NCBI GenBank assembly: GCA_003605175.1
Contig: QWDA01000001.1
Coordinates: 186,001-250,000 of the forward strand
Direction: 5' to 3'
DNA length: 64,000 nt
Source: Paracoccaceae bacterium
GTDB taxonomy: Bacteria; Pseudomonadota; Alphaproteobacteria; Rhodobacterales; Rhodobacteraceae
Below, piece after piece: positions 40,694 through 51,711 of this stretch. The translations under genes were made by a program, and so were the position numbers. Position 1 is the first letter of the stretch; each line of letters starts with the position of its first letter. The notes beneath the pieces are model-generated. The model saw only the letters and a program-made list of their open reading frames with translations, did no database searches and was not told the origin of the DNA.

Positions 40694-42049
40694 ATGAAAC
40701 CGATGCTGCTTTGCAGCGCCGCCATGCTGGCCTTGTCAGCCGGGAGTGTCGCGGCTCAGGACCTGGAGATTCCGGTTGGCGAAGGCGCCTACAACTGGGA
40801 CAGCTACGAGGCATTCGCGGCGAAGACGGACCTTTCAGGGCAGAGCCTGACAATCTTCGGTCCGTGGCTCGCGGGAGAGGGCGAGGCCTTCAGCAACCTC
40901 GTCGCCTATTTCGACGCAGCGACCGGTGCGAAGACCAGCTACACCGGCTCGGATTCGATGGAGCAGCAGATCGTGATCGACGCCGAGGCCGGCTCGGCGC
41001 CGAATATCGCGGTGTTCCCGCAGCCCGGTCTTGCCGGGAACATGGCGAAGCGGGGCTTCCTGACGCCGCTGCCCGATGGAACGGGCGACTGGATTCGCGA
41101 CAATTTCGCCGCCGGCCAGTCCTGGGTCGATCTCGGTACCTATGAGGGGCAGGACGGCGCGGACCACCTCTATGGGTTCTTCTTCAACGTGAACGTGAAG
41201 TCCCTGGTCTGGTACGTGCCGGAGAACTTCGAGGATTTCGGCTACGAAGTCCCGGAGACGATGGAGGAATTCAAGGCGCTTATGGACCAGATGGTCGAGG
41301 ACGGCGAGACCCCGCTTTGCGTCGGTCTCGGTTCCGGCGGCGCCACCGGTTGGCCGGCGACCGACTGGGTCGAGGACCTGATGCTCCGGAGCTACCCGCC
41401 CGAGGTCTATGACGGCTGGGTGACCAACGAGGTGAAGTTCGACGATCCGCGGGTCATCGAGGTGATCGAGGACTACGGCAGCTTCACCCGGAACGACGAC
41501 TATGTGGCCGGGAAAGCCGACGACACCGCGGCGATCGATTTCCGCGACAGCCCGAAGGGGCTCTTCACCAGCCCGCCGCAATGCATGATGCACCGCCAGG
41601 CCTCGTTCATCCCGGCTTACTTCCCCGAGGGCACGGTGCTCGGCGAGGACGCGAACTTCTTCTACTTCCCGGCCTATGCGAGCAAGGATCTCGGGACGCC
41701 GGTGCTGGGGGCGGGCACGCTTTTCGCGATCACCAGCCCGAACGATGCGGCCGCGGCCTTCATCGAGTTCCTCGAAACCCCCTTTGCGCATGAATTCATG
41801 ATGGCGAAGGACGGGTTCCTGACGCCGCATCTCGGCGCCGATCCGGTGAACTATGCCAATGACGCCCAGCGCGGCCAGGGCGAGATCCTGACGAATGCCA
41901 CGACCTTCCGCTTCGACGGCTCCGACCTGATGCCGGGCGGCGTCGGCGCGGGCACGTTCTGGACGGGCATGGTCGATTTCTCGTCGGGCGCGAAGGATGC
42001 GGAGACGGTCGCGCACGAGATCCAGCAGAGCTGGGACGCGCTGAAATAG
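40694..42049 (+). CDS. aglE: Alpha-glucoside ABC transporter, substrate-binding protein
   Basis: The 451-residue periplasmic protein has a signal peptide ending SVAAQD. The mature chain is typical of AglE-type sugar-binding proteins: SLTIFGPWLAGEGEAFSN, FPQPGLAGNMAKRGFLTPL and GSGGATGWPATDWVEDLML. Its ligand is expected to be an alpha-glucoside such as sucrose, trehalose or maltose. GGGAGG stands upstream of ATG 40694. A strong hairpin follows the gene. Confidence 0.94.
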   Translation: MKPMLLCSAAMLALSAGSVAAQDLEIPVGEGAYNWDSYEAFAAKTDLSGQSLTIFGPWLAGEGEAFSNLVAYFDAATGAKTSYTGSDSMEQQIVIDAEAGSAPNIAVFPQPGLAGNMAKRGFLTPLPDGTGDWIRDNFAAGQSWVDLGTYEGQDGADHLYGFFFNVNVKSLVWYVPENFEDFGYEVPETMEEFKALMDQMVEDGETPLCVGLGSGGATGWPATDWVEDLMLRSYPPEVYDGWVTNEVKFDDPRVIEVIEDYGSFTRNDDYVAGKADDTAAIDFRDSPKGLFTSPPQCMMHRQASFIPAYFPEGTVLGEDANFFYFPAYASKDLGTPVLGAGTLFAITSPNDAAAAFIEFLETPFAHEFMMAKDGFLTPHLGADPVNYANDAQRGQGEILTNATTFRFDGSDLMPGGVGAGTFWTGMVDFSSGAKDAETVAHEIQQSWDALK

Positions 42050-42070
42050 GCGCATTCGCCTGAAAATCCT

Positions 42071-42101
42071 GTGGGCAGCGGCGGGTCCGTCCGCTGCCCA
42101 C
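42071..42101 (+). other. Strong hairpin between aglE and aglF
   Basis: A perfect 11-bp stem, GTGGGCAGCGG / CCGCTGCCCAC with a nine-base loop, begins 21 bases after the aglE stop. No T-run follows, so transcription can continue into aglF. Hairpins at this place in ABC operons commonly protect the binding-protein mRNA and raise its level over the permeases. Confidence 0.75.
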
Positions 42102-42136
42102 CGATCCCGGGAGGGATGGAGCCAGGGAGGGGTGCC

Positions 42137-43132
42137 ATGAATCCGGCCTTGCAGGGTCTTCTGACCATCATCATCGGCGTGGGCGGCTGCATCGCCTACT
42201 ACTTCTTCTCGAACCAGTTCCTCGACAAGGTGCTGTACCCGCCCTCGGGGCCGAACGCGGGGCGCAACATCAACCGCGCCAACATGATACGGCCCTGGCT
42301 GTTCCTGTTCCCGGCGCTGTTCGTGCTGGGCCTCTATCTTGCCTATCCGGTCTTCGAGACGTTCCGCCTGTCTCTGACCCAGCGCGGGGCGGGCTTCGTC
42401 GGGTTCGACAATTACGCCCGGATGTTCGGCGAGCCGAAATTCCGGGAAGCGATGCAGAACAACATGCTATGGCTGGTCGTTGTGCCGGCCTTCTCCACCG
42501 GGTTCGGGCTGCTCGCGGCGCAGCTCACCGACCGGATCGGCTGGGGCAATATCGCCAAGTCGCTGATCTTCATGCCGATGGCGATCTCCTTCGTCGGCGC
42601 CGCGGTGATCTGGAAGCTGGTCTACGACGTGCGGCCCGTCGACCAGGAGCAGATCGGCATCCTGAACGCGATCCTCCTCGGTCTCGGCTGGGACCAGCCG
42701 GTGACCTTCCTGACGGTACCGTTCTGGAACAACTTCTTCCTGATGATCGTCCTGGTCTGGATCCAGACCGGCTTTGCCATGGTGATCCTTTCGGCCGCGC
42801 TCCGTGGCATTCCCGAGGAGACGATCGAGGCGGCGATCATCGACGGCGCGAACCCGTTCCAGATCTTCTTCAAGATCAAGGTGCCGCAGATCATGGGCAC
42901 CATCGTGGTGGTCTGGACGACGATCACCATCGTGGTCCTGAAGGTGTTCGACATCGTCTTCGCCATGACCAACGGCCAATGGAAGACGCAGGTGCTCGCG
43001 AACTACATGTACGACAAGCTCTTCCGCGCCAACGACTGGGGCGTGGGATCGGCGGCGGCGATGATCATCATGCTTCTGGTGACGCCGATCCTGGTCTGGA
43101 ACGTCTATAGCGCGCGCAAGGAAATGCGCTGA
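42137..43132 (+). CDS. aglF: Alpha-glucoside ABC transporter, permease
   Basis: The 331-residue inner-membrane protein has about seven hydrophobic segments, the first at residues 5-23 and the next at PWLFLFPALFVLGLYLAYPVF. The EAA loop that contacts the ATPase is EETIEAAIIDGANPFQIFFKI. ATG 42137 follows AGGGAGGGG. It pairs with AglG to form the channel for AglE-delivered sugar. Confidence 0.94.
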   Translation: MNPALQGLLTIIIGVGGCIAYYFFSNQFLDKVLYPPSGPNAGRNINRANMIRPWLFLFPALFVLGLYLAYPVFETFRLSLTQRGAGFVGFDNYARMFGEPKFREAMQNNMLWLVVVPAFSTGFGLLAAQLTDRIGWGNIAKSLIFMPMAISFVGAAVIWKLVYDVRPVDQEQIGILNAILLGLGWDQPVTFLTVPFWNNFFLMIVLVWIQTGFAMVILSAALRGIPEETIEAAIIDGANPFQIFFKIKVPQIMGTIVVVWTTITIVVLKVFDIVFAMTNGQWKTQVLANYMYDKLFRANDWGVGSAAAMIIMLLVTPILVWNVYSARKEMR

Positions 43133-43147
43133 GGGGAGAGCGGAGAC

Positions 43148-44299
43148 ATGGACAATATCGCGGGCAAGAAATCCGGTCTCACCTGGGCGGTTCACATCTC
43201 GGTCGTGCTCCTCGTGGCGCTCTGGCTGTTCCCGACCGTGGGGCTTTTCGTCTCGTCCTTCCGGACCGCCGACCAGATCGCCTCGTCGGGCTGGTGGGTC
43301 GCACCGTTCCCGTCCGAACAGTCGATCCAGCTGCGCACCGCCGCGCCGGACACGCAGGTGGAGGAGGGTGGGCTCCACGTGATCCAGGGCAATCTCTTCG
43401 CCGAAGAGGGCCAGGCGGCGGCCGATGTCTCGGCCTGGGGCACGAGCGCGCGCGACGTTGCGGCGCACGCCCCCGGCGACACGGTCGATCTGGGCGATGA
43501 CGGCCGGCTGACGGTGCAGGCGAACGGCGATTACCGGCTGGAGAGCGACACGGAACTCTCGGGAAGGCGCGGCGAGCGGGTGTTCCTGACGGTCACCACC
43601 CCGCCCGAGTTCACGCTCGACAACTACCGCGAGATCCTCGGACCGGGCAACCGCGAGGGCATGGCGAAGGCCTTCTTCAACACGCTGACCGTGACGATCC
43701 CGGCGACCATCATCCCGATCCTCGTCGCGGCCTTCGCGGCCTATGCGCTCGCCTGGATGGATTTCCCCGGCCGGGCGCTCCTGATCGCGGCGGTGGTGGG
43801 CCTTCTCGTGGTGCCGCTGCAGCTCGCGCTGATCCCGCTCCTGAAGCTCCATAACGAGATCGGCATCGGCAAGGGCTATCTCGGCACCTGGCTCGCCCAT
43901 ACCGGGTTCGGGATGCCGCTCGCGATCTATCTCTTGCGCAACTACATGGTCGGGCTGCCGCGCGACATCATCGAGAACGCCAAGGTCGACGGGGCGACCG
44001 ATTTCCAGATCTTCGTGAAGATCATCCTGCCGCTCTCGTTCCCGGCGCTGGCGAGTTTCGCGATCTTCCAGTTCCTCTGGACCTGGAACGACCTTCTCGT
44101 GGCGCTCGTCTTCCTGATCGACGCGACGGGCGAGACCACGGTGATGACGAAGCAGATCGTCGAGCTCCTGGGCACGCGGGGCGGCAACTGGGAGATCCTC
44201 GCCACCGCGGCCTTCGTCTCCATCGCGGTGCCGCTGGTCGTGTTCTTTGCCATGCAGCGCTATCTGGTGCGTGGCCTCCTTGCAGGGTCCGTTAAATGA
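43148..44299 (+). CDS. aglG: Alpha-glucoside ABC transporter, permease
   Basis: The 383-residue second permease has a large periplasmic insert after the first membrane helix (about residues 36-165). It is rich in charged residues and characteristic of AglG. The remaining five helices and the EAA loop DIIENAKVDGATDFQIFVKI complete the fold. The stop overlaps the aglA start by four bases. Confidence 0.94.
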   Translation: MDNIAGKKSGLTWAVHISVVLLVALWLFPTVGLFVSSFRTADQIASSGWWVAPFPSEQSIQLRTAAPDTQVEEGGLHVIQGNLFAEEGQAAADVSAWGTSARDVAAHAPGDTVDLGDDGRLTVQANGDYRLESDTELSGRRGERVFLTVTTPPEFTLDNYREILGPGNREGMAKAFFNTLTVTIPATIIPILVAAFAAYALAWMDFPGRALLIAAVVGLLVVPLQLALIPLLKLHNEIGIGKGYLGTWLAHTGFGMPLAIYLLRNYMVGLPRDIIENAKVDGATDFQIFVKIILPLSFPALASFAIFQFLWTWNDLLVALVFLIDATGETTVMTKQIVELLGTRGGNWEILATAAFVSIAVPLVVFFAMQRYLVRGLLAGSVK

Positions 44300-45960
44300 G
44301 CTTTCTCGATACCGCCGTCGACGAACGGCCGATCCTGTCCGCTGATCCGGACTGGTGGCGCGGGGCGGTGATCTACCAGATCTATCCGCGCAGCTTCCAG
44401 GATTCGAACGGCGACGGGATCGGCGACCTTTCCGGGATCATCCACCGATTGCCGCATGTGGCCGATCTCGGCGTCGATGCGATCTGGATCTCGCCCTTCT
44501 TCCGTTCGCCGATGCGGGATTTCGGTTACGACGTGTCGGATTACCGCGATGTCGACCCGATGTTCGGCACGCTCGGCGATTTCGACGCGCTGATCAGCCG
44601 GGCCCACGAACTGGGTATCCGGGTTCTGATCGACCTCGTGCTGTCCCACACCTCCGAGGCGCATCCCTGGTTCACCGAGAGCCGGTCGAGCCGCGACAAC
44701 GCGCGGGCGGACTGGTATGTCTGGGCCGATCCGAAACCCGACGGATCGCCGCCCAACAACTGGCTGTCGATCTTCGGCGGCTCGGCCTGGGAATGGGACG
44801 GGGAGCGCATGCAGTACTATCTGCACAACTTCCTGGCCGAGCAGCCCGACCTGAATTTCCACTGTGCGGAAGTGCAGGACGAGATGATCGACGTGGCGCG
44901 CTTCTGGATGGAGCGGGGCGTCGACGGGTTCCGGCTCGACACCGTGAACTTCTACTTCCACGACAAGGAACTCCGCGACAACCCGCCGCTTGCCGCGGAG
45001 GACCGGAACGACAACACCGCGCCGTCGGTGAACCCCTACAATTTCCAGAACCATATCCACGACAAGACCCAGAAGGAGAATATCGCCTTCCTGAGGCGGC
45101 TCCGGGCGGTCTGCGACGAGTTTCCCGACCGGACCACCGTGGGCGAGGTGGGCGAGAGCCAGCGCGGCGCCGAGGTTCAGGCGGAATACACCGCCGGCAA
45201 CGACCGGCTGCACATGTGCTACGATTTCGACTTCCTGTCGGGGCAGGCGCCGACGGGCGAATTCTTTGCGCGGGTGCTGACCAGGACCAACAGGACGCTG
45301 GGCGACGGCTGGGCCTGCTGGGCCTTCTCGAACCACGATGTGCCGCGCCATCCGACGCGCTGGCATCTGAACGAACCGGCGCTTCGGGTCATGACCGGGC
45401 TGCTGCTCTCCGTTCGCGGTTCGGTCTGCCTCTACCAGGGCGAGGAACTCGGGTTGACCGAGGCCTATGTCGCCTATGAGGAACTGCAGGATCCTTACGG
45501 CAAGCGGTTCTGGCCGAAGTTCAAGGGCCGGGACGGCTGCCGGACGCCGATCCCCTGGGTGCGCGATCATCATCATGGCGGTTTCACCGACGGCAAGCCC
45601 TGGCTGCCGCTGGCGATGGAGCACCTGCAGCGGGCGGTCTCGCTCCAGTACAACGAGGAAGGGGCGACGCTCGATTTCTACCGGCGGATGATCCGTTTCC
45701 GGAAGGCCCACAGGGTGCTCGCCAAGGGCAGCCTGGAGGTGACCGCGTCCGGGGAGGACCACATCGCCTTCATCCGCGCCCATGAGGGCGTGCGCATGTT
45801 CTGCGCCTTCAACCTGTCTGGGGAAGGCATGTCGGTGCCGGCGCCGGAGGGGTCCTGGAAGCAGGACAAGGGCGCGCCGTTCCGGGCGGAATTCAACGAG
45901 GGCGTGGTCAAATTGCCACCCTATCAGGCCTTCTTTGGCCTGGAGGGAAACGGCGCCTGA
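44296..45960 (+). CDS. aglA: Alpha-glucosidase, GH family 13
   Basis: The 554-residue cytoplasmic enzyme hydrolyses imported alpha-glucosides to glucose. It has the GH13 (beta/alpha)8 signatures: AVIYQIYPRSFQDSNGDGIGD near the N terminus (a 20-residue family mark), nucleophile Asp215 in DGFRLDTVNFY, acid/base Glu284 in VGEVGES, and Asp348 in FSNHDVPR. No signal peptide is seen. The ATGA overlap with aglG shows tight coupling of transport and hydrolysis. Confidence 0.95.
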   Translation: MSFLDTAVDERPILSADPDWWRGAVIYQIYPRSFQDSNGDGIGDLSGIIHRLPHVADLGVDAIWISPFFRSPMRDFGYDVSDYRDVDPMFGTLGDFDALISRAHELGIRVLIDLVLSHTSEAHPWFTESRSSRDNARADWYVWADPKPDGSPPNNWLSIFGGSAWEWDGERMQYYLHNFLAEQPDLNFHCAEVQDEMIDVARFWMERGVDGFRLDTVNFYFHDKELRDNPPLAAEDRNDNTAPSVNPYNFQNHIHDKTQKENIAFLRRLRAVCDEFPDRTTVGEVGESQRGAEVQAEYTAGNDRLHMCYDFDFLSGQAPTGEFFARVLTRTNRTLGDGWACWAFSNHDVPRHPTRWHLNEPALRVMTGLLLSVRGSVCLYQGEELGLTEAYVAYEELQDPYGKRFWPKFKGRDGCRTPIPWVRDHHHGGFTDGKPWLPLAMEHLQRAVSLQYNEEGATLDFYRRMIRFRKAHRVLAKGSLEVTASGEDHIAFIRAHEGVRMFCAFNLSGEGMSVPAPEGSWKQDKGAPFRAEFNEGVVKLPPYQAFFGLEGNGA

Positions 45961-45997
45961 ACAAGACGGCGGCCAGCGGCCGAGGGGAGGATAAGAC

Positions 45998-47086
45998 ATG
46001 GCGAACCTGAAGCTGACCGGTGTCGGCAAATCCTATGGCGGCACCGTCGAGGTCCTGAAGAATATCGACCTCGATATCGAGACGGGCGAACTGATCGTCT
46101 TCGTCGGGCCCTCGGGCTGCGGGAAGTCGACGCTCCTGCGGATGATCGCGGGGCTCGAGCTGATCACCGCGGGCACGCTCGAGATCGACGGGCGCGTTGT
46201 GAACGACGTGCCGCCCTCGCAGCGCGGCATCGCGATGGTGTTCCAGTCCTACGCGCTCTACCCGCACATGACGGTCTACGACAACATGGCCTTCGCGCTC
46301 CGGCTCGCGAAGAAGAGCGAGGACGAGATCAGGAAGGCGGTGGCGGCGGCGGCGGAGAAGCTGCAGCTCACCCAGTATCTCGACCGGCTGCCCAAGGCAC
46401 TTTCCGGCGGACAGCGGCAGCGGGTGGCGATCGGCCGGTCGATCGTGCGCGACCCGAAGGTGTACCTGTTCGACGAGCCGCTCTCGAACCTCGACGCCGC
46501 GCTCAGGGTGGCGACGCGGATCGAGATCGCGCAGCTGAAGGAGCAGATGCCCAAGTCGACGATGATCTATGTCACCCACGATCAGGTCGAGGCGATGACG
46601 CTGGCGACAAGGATCGTGGTGCTGGCCAACAAGGGCATCGCGCAGGTCGGCTCGCCGCTCGAGCTTTACGAGAAGCCCAACAGCGAGTTCGTGGCGCAGT
46701 TCATCGGCTCGCCGGCGATGAACCTCATGGATGGCGAGATCGTCGGGACCGGCGCGCAGACAAGGGTGCAGATCGATGGCGAGGGGATCGCGGTGTCGGA
46801 CGTGCCCTCGGACGCCGCGCTGATGGGCAAGCGGGTGCGCGTCGGCGTCCGGCCCGAGGATTTCGTCGCGACCGAGGGCGAGGCGATCTATCACGGGACG
46901 GTGGATTACGTGGAGGCGTTGGGCGAGCTCACGATCCTCTATTTCGAGCGCAAGGGCTCCACGCCGCAGGTGCTCGCCAAGCTCGCCGGGATCCATGTGG
47001 GCGCGCGGGGTCGCGAGGTCCGGGTCACCGCCGATCCGGCCAAGGTGCATGTCTTCCTCGACGGAATCTCGCTGCTCTACCGTTGA
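45998..47086 (+). CDS. aglK: Alpha-glucoside ABC transporter, ATP-binding protein
   Basis: The 362-residue ATPase drives AglF/AglG. It shows Walker A GPSGCGKST, the Q-loop MVFQSYALYPHMTV, signature LSGGQRQRVAIGRSI, Walker B YLFDEPLSNLDAALR and H-loop YVTHDQVEA. A C-terminal TOBE-type regulatory domain follows (VRVGVRPEDFVATEG), typical of MalK-like proteins. It closes the aglEFGAK operon. Confidence 0.96.
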   Translation: MANLKLTGVGKSYGGTVEVLKNIDLDIETGELIVFVGPSGCGKSTLLRMIAGLELITAGTLEIDGRVVNDVPPSQRGIAMVFQSYALYPHMTVYDNMAFALRLAKKSEDEIRKAVAAAAEKLQLTQYLDRLPKALSGGQRQRVAIGRSIVRDPKVYLFDEPLSNLDAALRVATRIEIAQLKEQMPKSTMIYVTHDQVEAMTLATRIVVLANKGIAQVGSPLELYEKPNSEFVAQFIGSPAMNLMDGEIVGTGAQTRVQIDGEGIAVSDVPSDAALMGKRVRVGVRPEDFVATEGEAIYHGTVDYVEALGELTILYFERKGSTPQVLAKLAGIHVGARGREVRVTADPAKVHVFLDGISLLYR

Positions 47087-47141
47087 GCGACCGGCAACAG
47101 CGGCGGATCTCCCACGGTGTACCCGGGGCGCGCGAGGCTAC

Positions 47142-47165
47142 AATCCAATCGTCTCAGGTTGGATT
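47142..47165 (+). terminator. Possible terminator after aglK
   Basis: A 7-bp inverted repeat, AATCCAA / TTGGATT with a ten-base loop, lies 56 bases after the aglK stop. The tail after it is only weakly T-rich. It is the best candidate for ending the agl transcript. Confidence 0.4.
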
Positions 47166-47310
47166 CCTGCGCCTTCGGCATGGAACCCAGGGTGTAAACC
47201 AGATTTTCGCCACGACGCTGACACATTTCGGCCGTTATCCCGCCCTTCCGTCACGAAATTGATCGAATGACGGCACGACGATGGTGCCGAGGGGACAAGA
47301 GGTGGAAAAC

Positions 47311-47505
47311 ATGGTCCATATTGCAATCATCCTGCTCTGCACCGCGCAGATCCTGCATTATGCGCGCCACTGGCTGGTTCTGAGCCGGCGCCAATACGCG
47401 GAATACATGGACCGCAGGCTGAAGAGCCATCTGGACTGGAGCCGCACGAGCCGCGACATGATCTATGGCGATGCGCGCCCCGGCAGCGCGCTGCGCCGCG
47501 CCTGA
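47311..47505 (+). CDS. Small membrane-associated protein
   Basis: The 64-residue frame has an N-terminal hydrophobic segment (VHIAIILLCTAQILHYARHWLVL) and a basic C-terminal part with several arginines. ATG 47311 follows AGAGGTGG; ATG 47281 is an upstream alternative that adds ten residues. It would be a single-span inner-membrane protein. No family is recognised. Confidence 0.5.
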   Translation: MVHIAIILLCTAQILHYARHWLVLSRRQYAEYMDRRLKSHLDWSRTSRDMIYGDARPGSALRRA

Positions 47506-47593
47506 CGGCAGGCGGGACGGACCGGAGGCAGGGCCGCCCCGGGCCGCGCGACGTGGCGCGCGGGGGGCGTGCGAGGGCAAACGGGCGCCGGCC

Positions 47594-47740
47594 CAGCCCG
47601 CCGGGATCGCGGCCGATCGCATCAGCATGAGCCCGGTGTCGCGGTCGGTGACGGCCGGGATCTTGTGCTTCGGGCCGATCTTCGGGACGTCCGGGGCGAA
47701 TTGTTCGACCTTGCCGATGGCGATGGCTTGGGCGGTGCGG
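47594..47740 (-). pseudogene. Possible tyrosine-integrase remnant
   Basis: On the minus strand a short piece encodes IGKVEQFAPDVPKIGP followed by KHKIPAVTDRDTGLMLMRSA. This resembles the segment of P4-type phage integrases that reads like HHPAxTDPxxxGxLLRAI, between the core-binding and catalytic domains. Flanking sequence does not extend the similarity and no catalytic Arg-His-Arg-Tyr part is seen. I read it as a decayed fragment; the similarity is judged by eye only. Confidence 0.4.
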
Positions 47741-47889
47741 CGAGGGCCGCGCCTTTCAAGATTCCGGACATGGGTCCGCCCGGCAGGTTCCCTTGGTTCT
47801 CGTGGCGACGGCCCAGCCGGCCGGGCGCGGGAAGCCACCGGAAATGCCGGTCCGTTGCCGGGGCGGCGGGTGTTTCCGACCGGCGCGCC

Positions 47890-47972
47890 CTTCGGGCGCA
47901 CGCGATGCGTTTGCGCCTTCCTCCGGCAGGCGCGGCGGGCGAGGGGGCTGACGCCCCCTCGCGCTCCCCCGG
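47890..47972 (-). repeat. Intergenic inverted-repeat element, copy 2 (inverted)
   Basis: Read on the minus strand this copy gives CCGGGGGAGCGCGAGGGGGC, a four-base loop, GCCCCCTCGCCC, then GCCGGAGG and GGCGCAAACGCATC. The same words in the same order form the element at 14783-14860. The two copies are therefore homologous over about 75 bases and in opposite orientation. Confidence 0.75.
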
Positions 47973-48343
47973 CGCGCCCTGGCAGACCGGGCCGGTGGCG
48001 GCGGACCGTCTCCGCGAAGGCGGGTTCGCGGGTGGCGCCGAAGCCGTGATCGACCCGGTCCCGGTCACGTCGGCGCCGAACCGCGACTGGCCCGTGCCCA
48101 TCATCACGCAATCGACGGGTTCCGCGGCCTTTCGCCGCTTCCTCTCCGGACCTGCGCCGAGCCGCCGGGCGCCGCAGGAGGGCGCCGCCTGTCCCTCGCG
48201 GCACGGATGCCGGGCCGGCCCCGGGCACCCGCGCCGGCGGCGCCCGCGCGGCCGGGATCGACGCGGCCCTGGTCCGTGAGGTGCCGCTCCGGATCCGTTG
48301 CGGCGATTATTGGGCTTTCCGTCCCCCCCGGGCCATGCAATAG

Positions 48344-49828
<1,485 letters not shown>

Positions 49829-49943
49829 GCGACGACGAATTGAGGTGGGGGCGACGGAACGCCCGGGCAGAGGAATGAGTTGAGGGGCGGCGCGTCAGCC
49901 GGGCGGCGCCTTGCAGTGAAAGCGGTTTTGAAAGGCTGGGTCG

Positions 49944-51695
49944 ATGGGCACTTCGCCAAGGCAGACGCGGGATTACCCGGTCGGGCGACGCAAGACCGAT
50001 GTCCTCGGACAGGACTGGGAGGCGCGGCTCGCAGAGGCGCGTGAGCGGCGTTCGGTTGCGCTCGCGGCGCGCGAGGCCCTGACCGACGCATCCGGCCGGC
50101 GCGATACGCCTTGGGACGAGGCGGCGGTCGACGTGGCGCCGGATCTTGTCGACGAACGCGCGACCCCCTTGCCGCGACGGCGGCGCGGGGCGGGAAAGCC
50201 GACCATGCCGGATCTTTCGACCGGGCTCGAGACGCCGGTTTCGCCGGGCCCGGCGGTGCCGGCGCCCGATGAGAGGTCGACGAACCTGCGTTTCGTGCCA
50301 CCGGCCGAGCCGCAACAGCCGAAGCCGCGTGCGCCGGAGCCCGAGGCAAAGCAGCGCGCCGCCTGGGTGGCCAGCGCGCCGGCGGTGCTCACGCCGATGC
50401 CTCGGCCCGCGGAGGCCGCGCCAGGGCGCCGCCGCCCGCTCCGGATCGCCGTGGCGGTTGCGGCGCTCCTGATCCTGCCGGTGGGGGGCTACGCGCTGTT
50501 CGGCGCGCGTGATGCCGATAGAGCACGGACCGAGGCATGGCCCGCCCCCGGCGCGGGACAGCCCGCCCCGCACACCGAGAGCGCGGCATTGGCGCCGGCC
50601 GCGCCCGCGCCCGTGCCGGACCGGGGCGCCCGGGCGGCTCCGCGGCCGCGTCCCGAGCGCTGGCAGGTGCGCGATCCCGGGCCCGCGGCCTTCGCTGCCC
50701 TGGCTCCGGCCGGCCGCGCGGCCCCGGCGGCAGACCCCACCCCGCAGCGGCCAGGCACCGGCACGGCGGTCGCGACGCTCGCCCTGCCCGCCGCGCCAGA
50801 GGTTCCGAGCCGCGACCGCGCGATGGCGGTGATACCGGGCGGCGTGGCGCGTACGGTGCAATCCGCGCTGACATTGCCCGCCGGAAACGATCTTCCGCAG
50901 GCCGAGAGCCTTGCCCTGCTCGCGCTGCCGGGGCCGCTGTCGCCGGCGCCGCCGGAGACCACGCCGGCGGTACCGTCTGCGGGAAGCGCTCCGGATCGTC
51001 CGGTTCCGCTGCCTGCCTTGCCCCGGCCGCCGCGCCTGCCCGTCCTTGGCGTGCCCGCGCTTCCTGCGCCCCCGGCGTCGGAGCCCGGCGCGATCCGTGC
51101 TGCCTTGCACGCCCCAGAACGCGGGGTCGCGGCCGGTCCCGCGCTGGTGCGGCCCGCCGCACCGGGCGCGGCGCCCGATGCCGTCATGACGGTTCCCCCC
51201 GCAATGCCGGTCCGGCCCGTGCCGCCTGCGCCGCCCGCGGGGACCGTTTTCGTCCATGCCCCCGGCAGCCTCGACCGCGCGACCGTGGAGGAGGAAGCGA
51301 AGCGCATCGCCTCGGCGACCGGGCTGGCCGTAGAATTGCGCGATCCGGTCGGTTTCAAGATCTCCTCCAGCAATGTGCGATTCTTCCATGAAGCGGACCG
51401 GGAAGCCGCGGCGGGTGTCGCCGGGGCGCTCTCGGCCCGGCTGCGCGATTTCACCTCGTTCCGGCCTTCGCCGGAGCCGGGGACGATCGAGGTCTGGCTG
51501 GCGGGCGCCTCGCGAACTGCACCGGCGGAAGTGGCCGCGGCGCCGCCGCCCCAGCCGGTCCGGACCGCGCCTCAGCAGGCGGCGGCCCCCCGCAGCCAAC
51601 CGGTCCGGGCGCGGCCCGCGCCGGCCACGAGCTTCGAGACGACCACGATCACCCGGACCCGGCGCTCCGGGCTCGGCCGGCTGTTCGGCAATTGA
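49944..51695 (+). CDS. Membrane protein with long Ala/Pro linker and LytR_C-like domain
   Basis: The 583-residue protein has a polar N-terminal region of about 160 residues, one membrane helix at about 165-187 (LRIAVAVAALLILPVGGYAL), then about 240 residues of Ala/Pro-rich, low-complexity linker. A folded domain follows at about 430-520 (VFVHAPGSLDRATVEEEA; VGFKISSSNVRFFHEAD; TIEVWLAG), similar in pattern to LytR C-terminal domains. A basic tail ends FGN. It probably reaches into the periplasm toward the cell wall. No enzyme motif is seen. Confidence 0.65.
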   Translation: MGTSPRQTRDYPVGRRKTDVLGQDWEARLAEARERRSVALAAREALTDASGRRDTPWDEAAVDVAPDLVDERATPLPRRRRGAGKPTMPDLSTGLETPVSPGPAVPAPDERSTNLRFVPPAEPQQPKPRAPEPEAKQRAAWVASAPAVLTPMPRPAEAAPGRRRPLRIAVAVAALLILPVGGYALFGARDADRARTEAWPAPGAGQPAPHTESAALAPAAPAPVPDRGARAAPRPRPERWQVRDPGPAAFAALAPAGRAAPAADPTPQRPGTGTAVATLALPAAPEVPSRDRAMAVIPGGVARTVQSALTLPAGNDLPQAESLALLALPGPLSPAPPETTPAVPSAGSAPDRPVPLPALPRPPRLPVLGVPALPAPPASEPGAIRAALHAPERGVAAGPALVRPAAPGAAPDAVMTVPPAMPVRPVPPAPPAGTVFVHAPGSLDRATVEEEAKRIASATGLAVELRDPVGFKISSSNVRFFHEADREAAAGVAGALSARLRDFTSFRPSPEPGTIEVWLAGASRTAPAEVAAAPPPQPVRTAPQQAAAPRSQPVRARPAPATSFETTTITRTRRSGLGRLFGN

Positions 51696-51711
51696 CCCGG
51701 GACGTGCGGGC

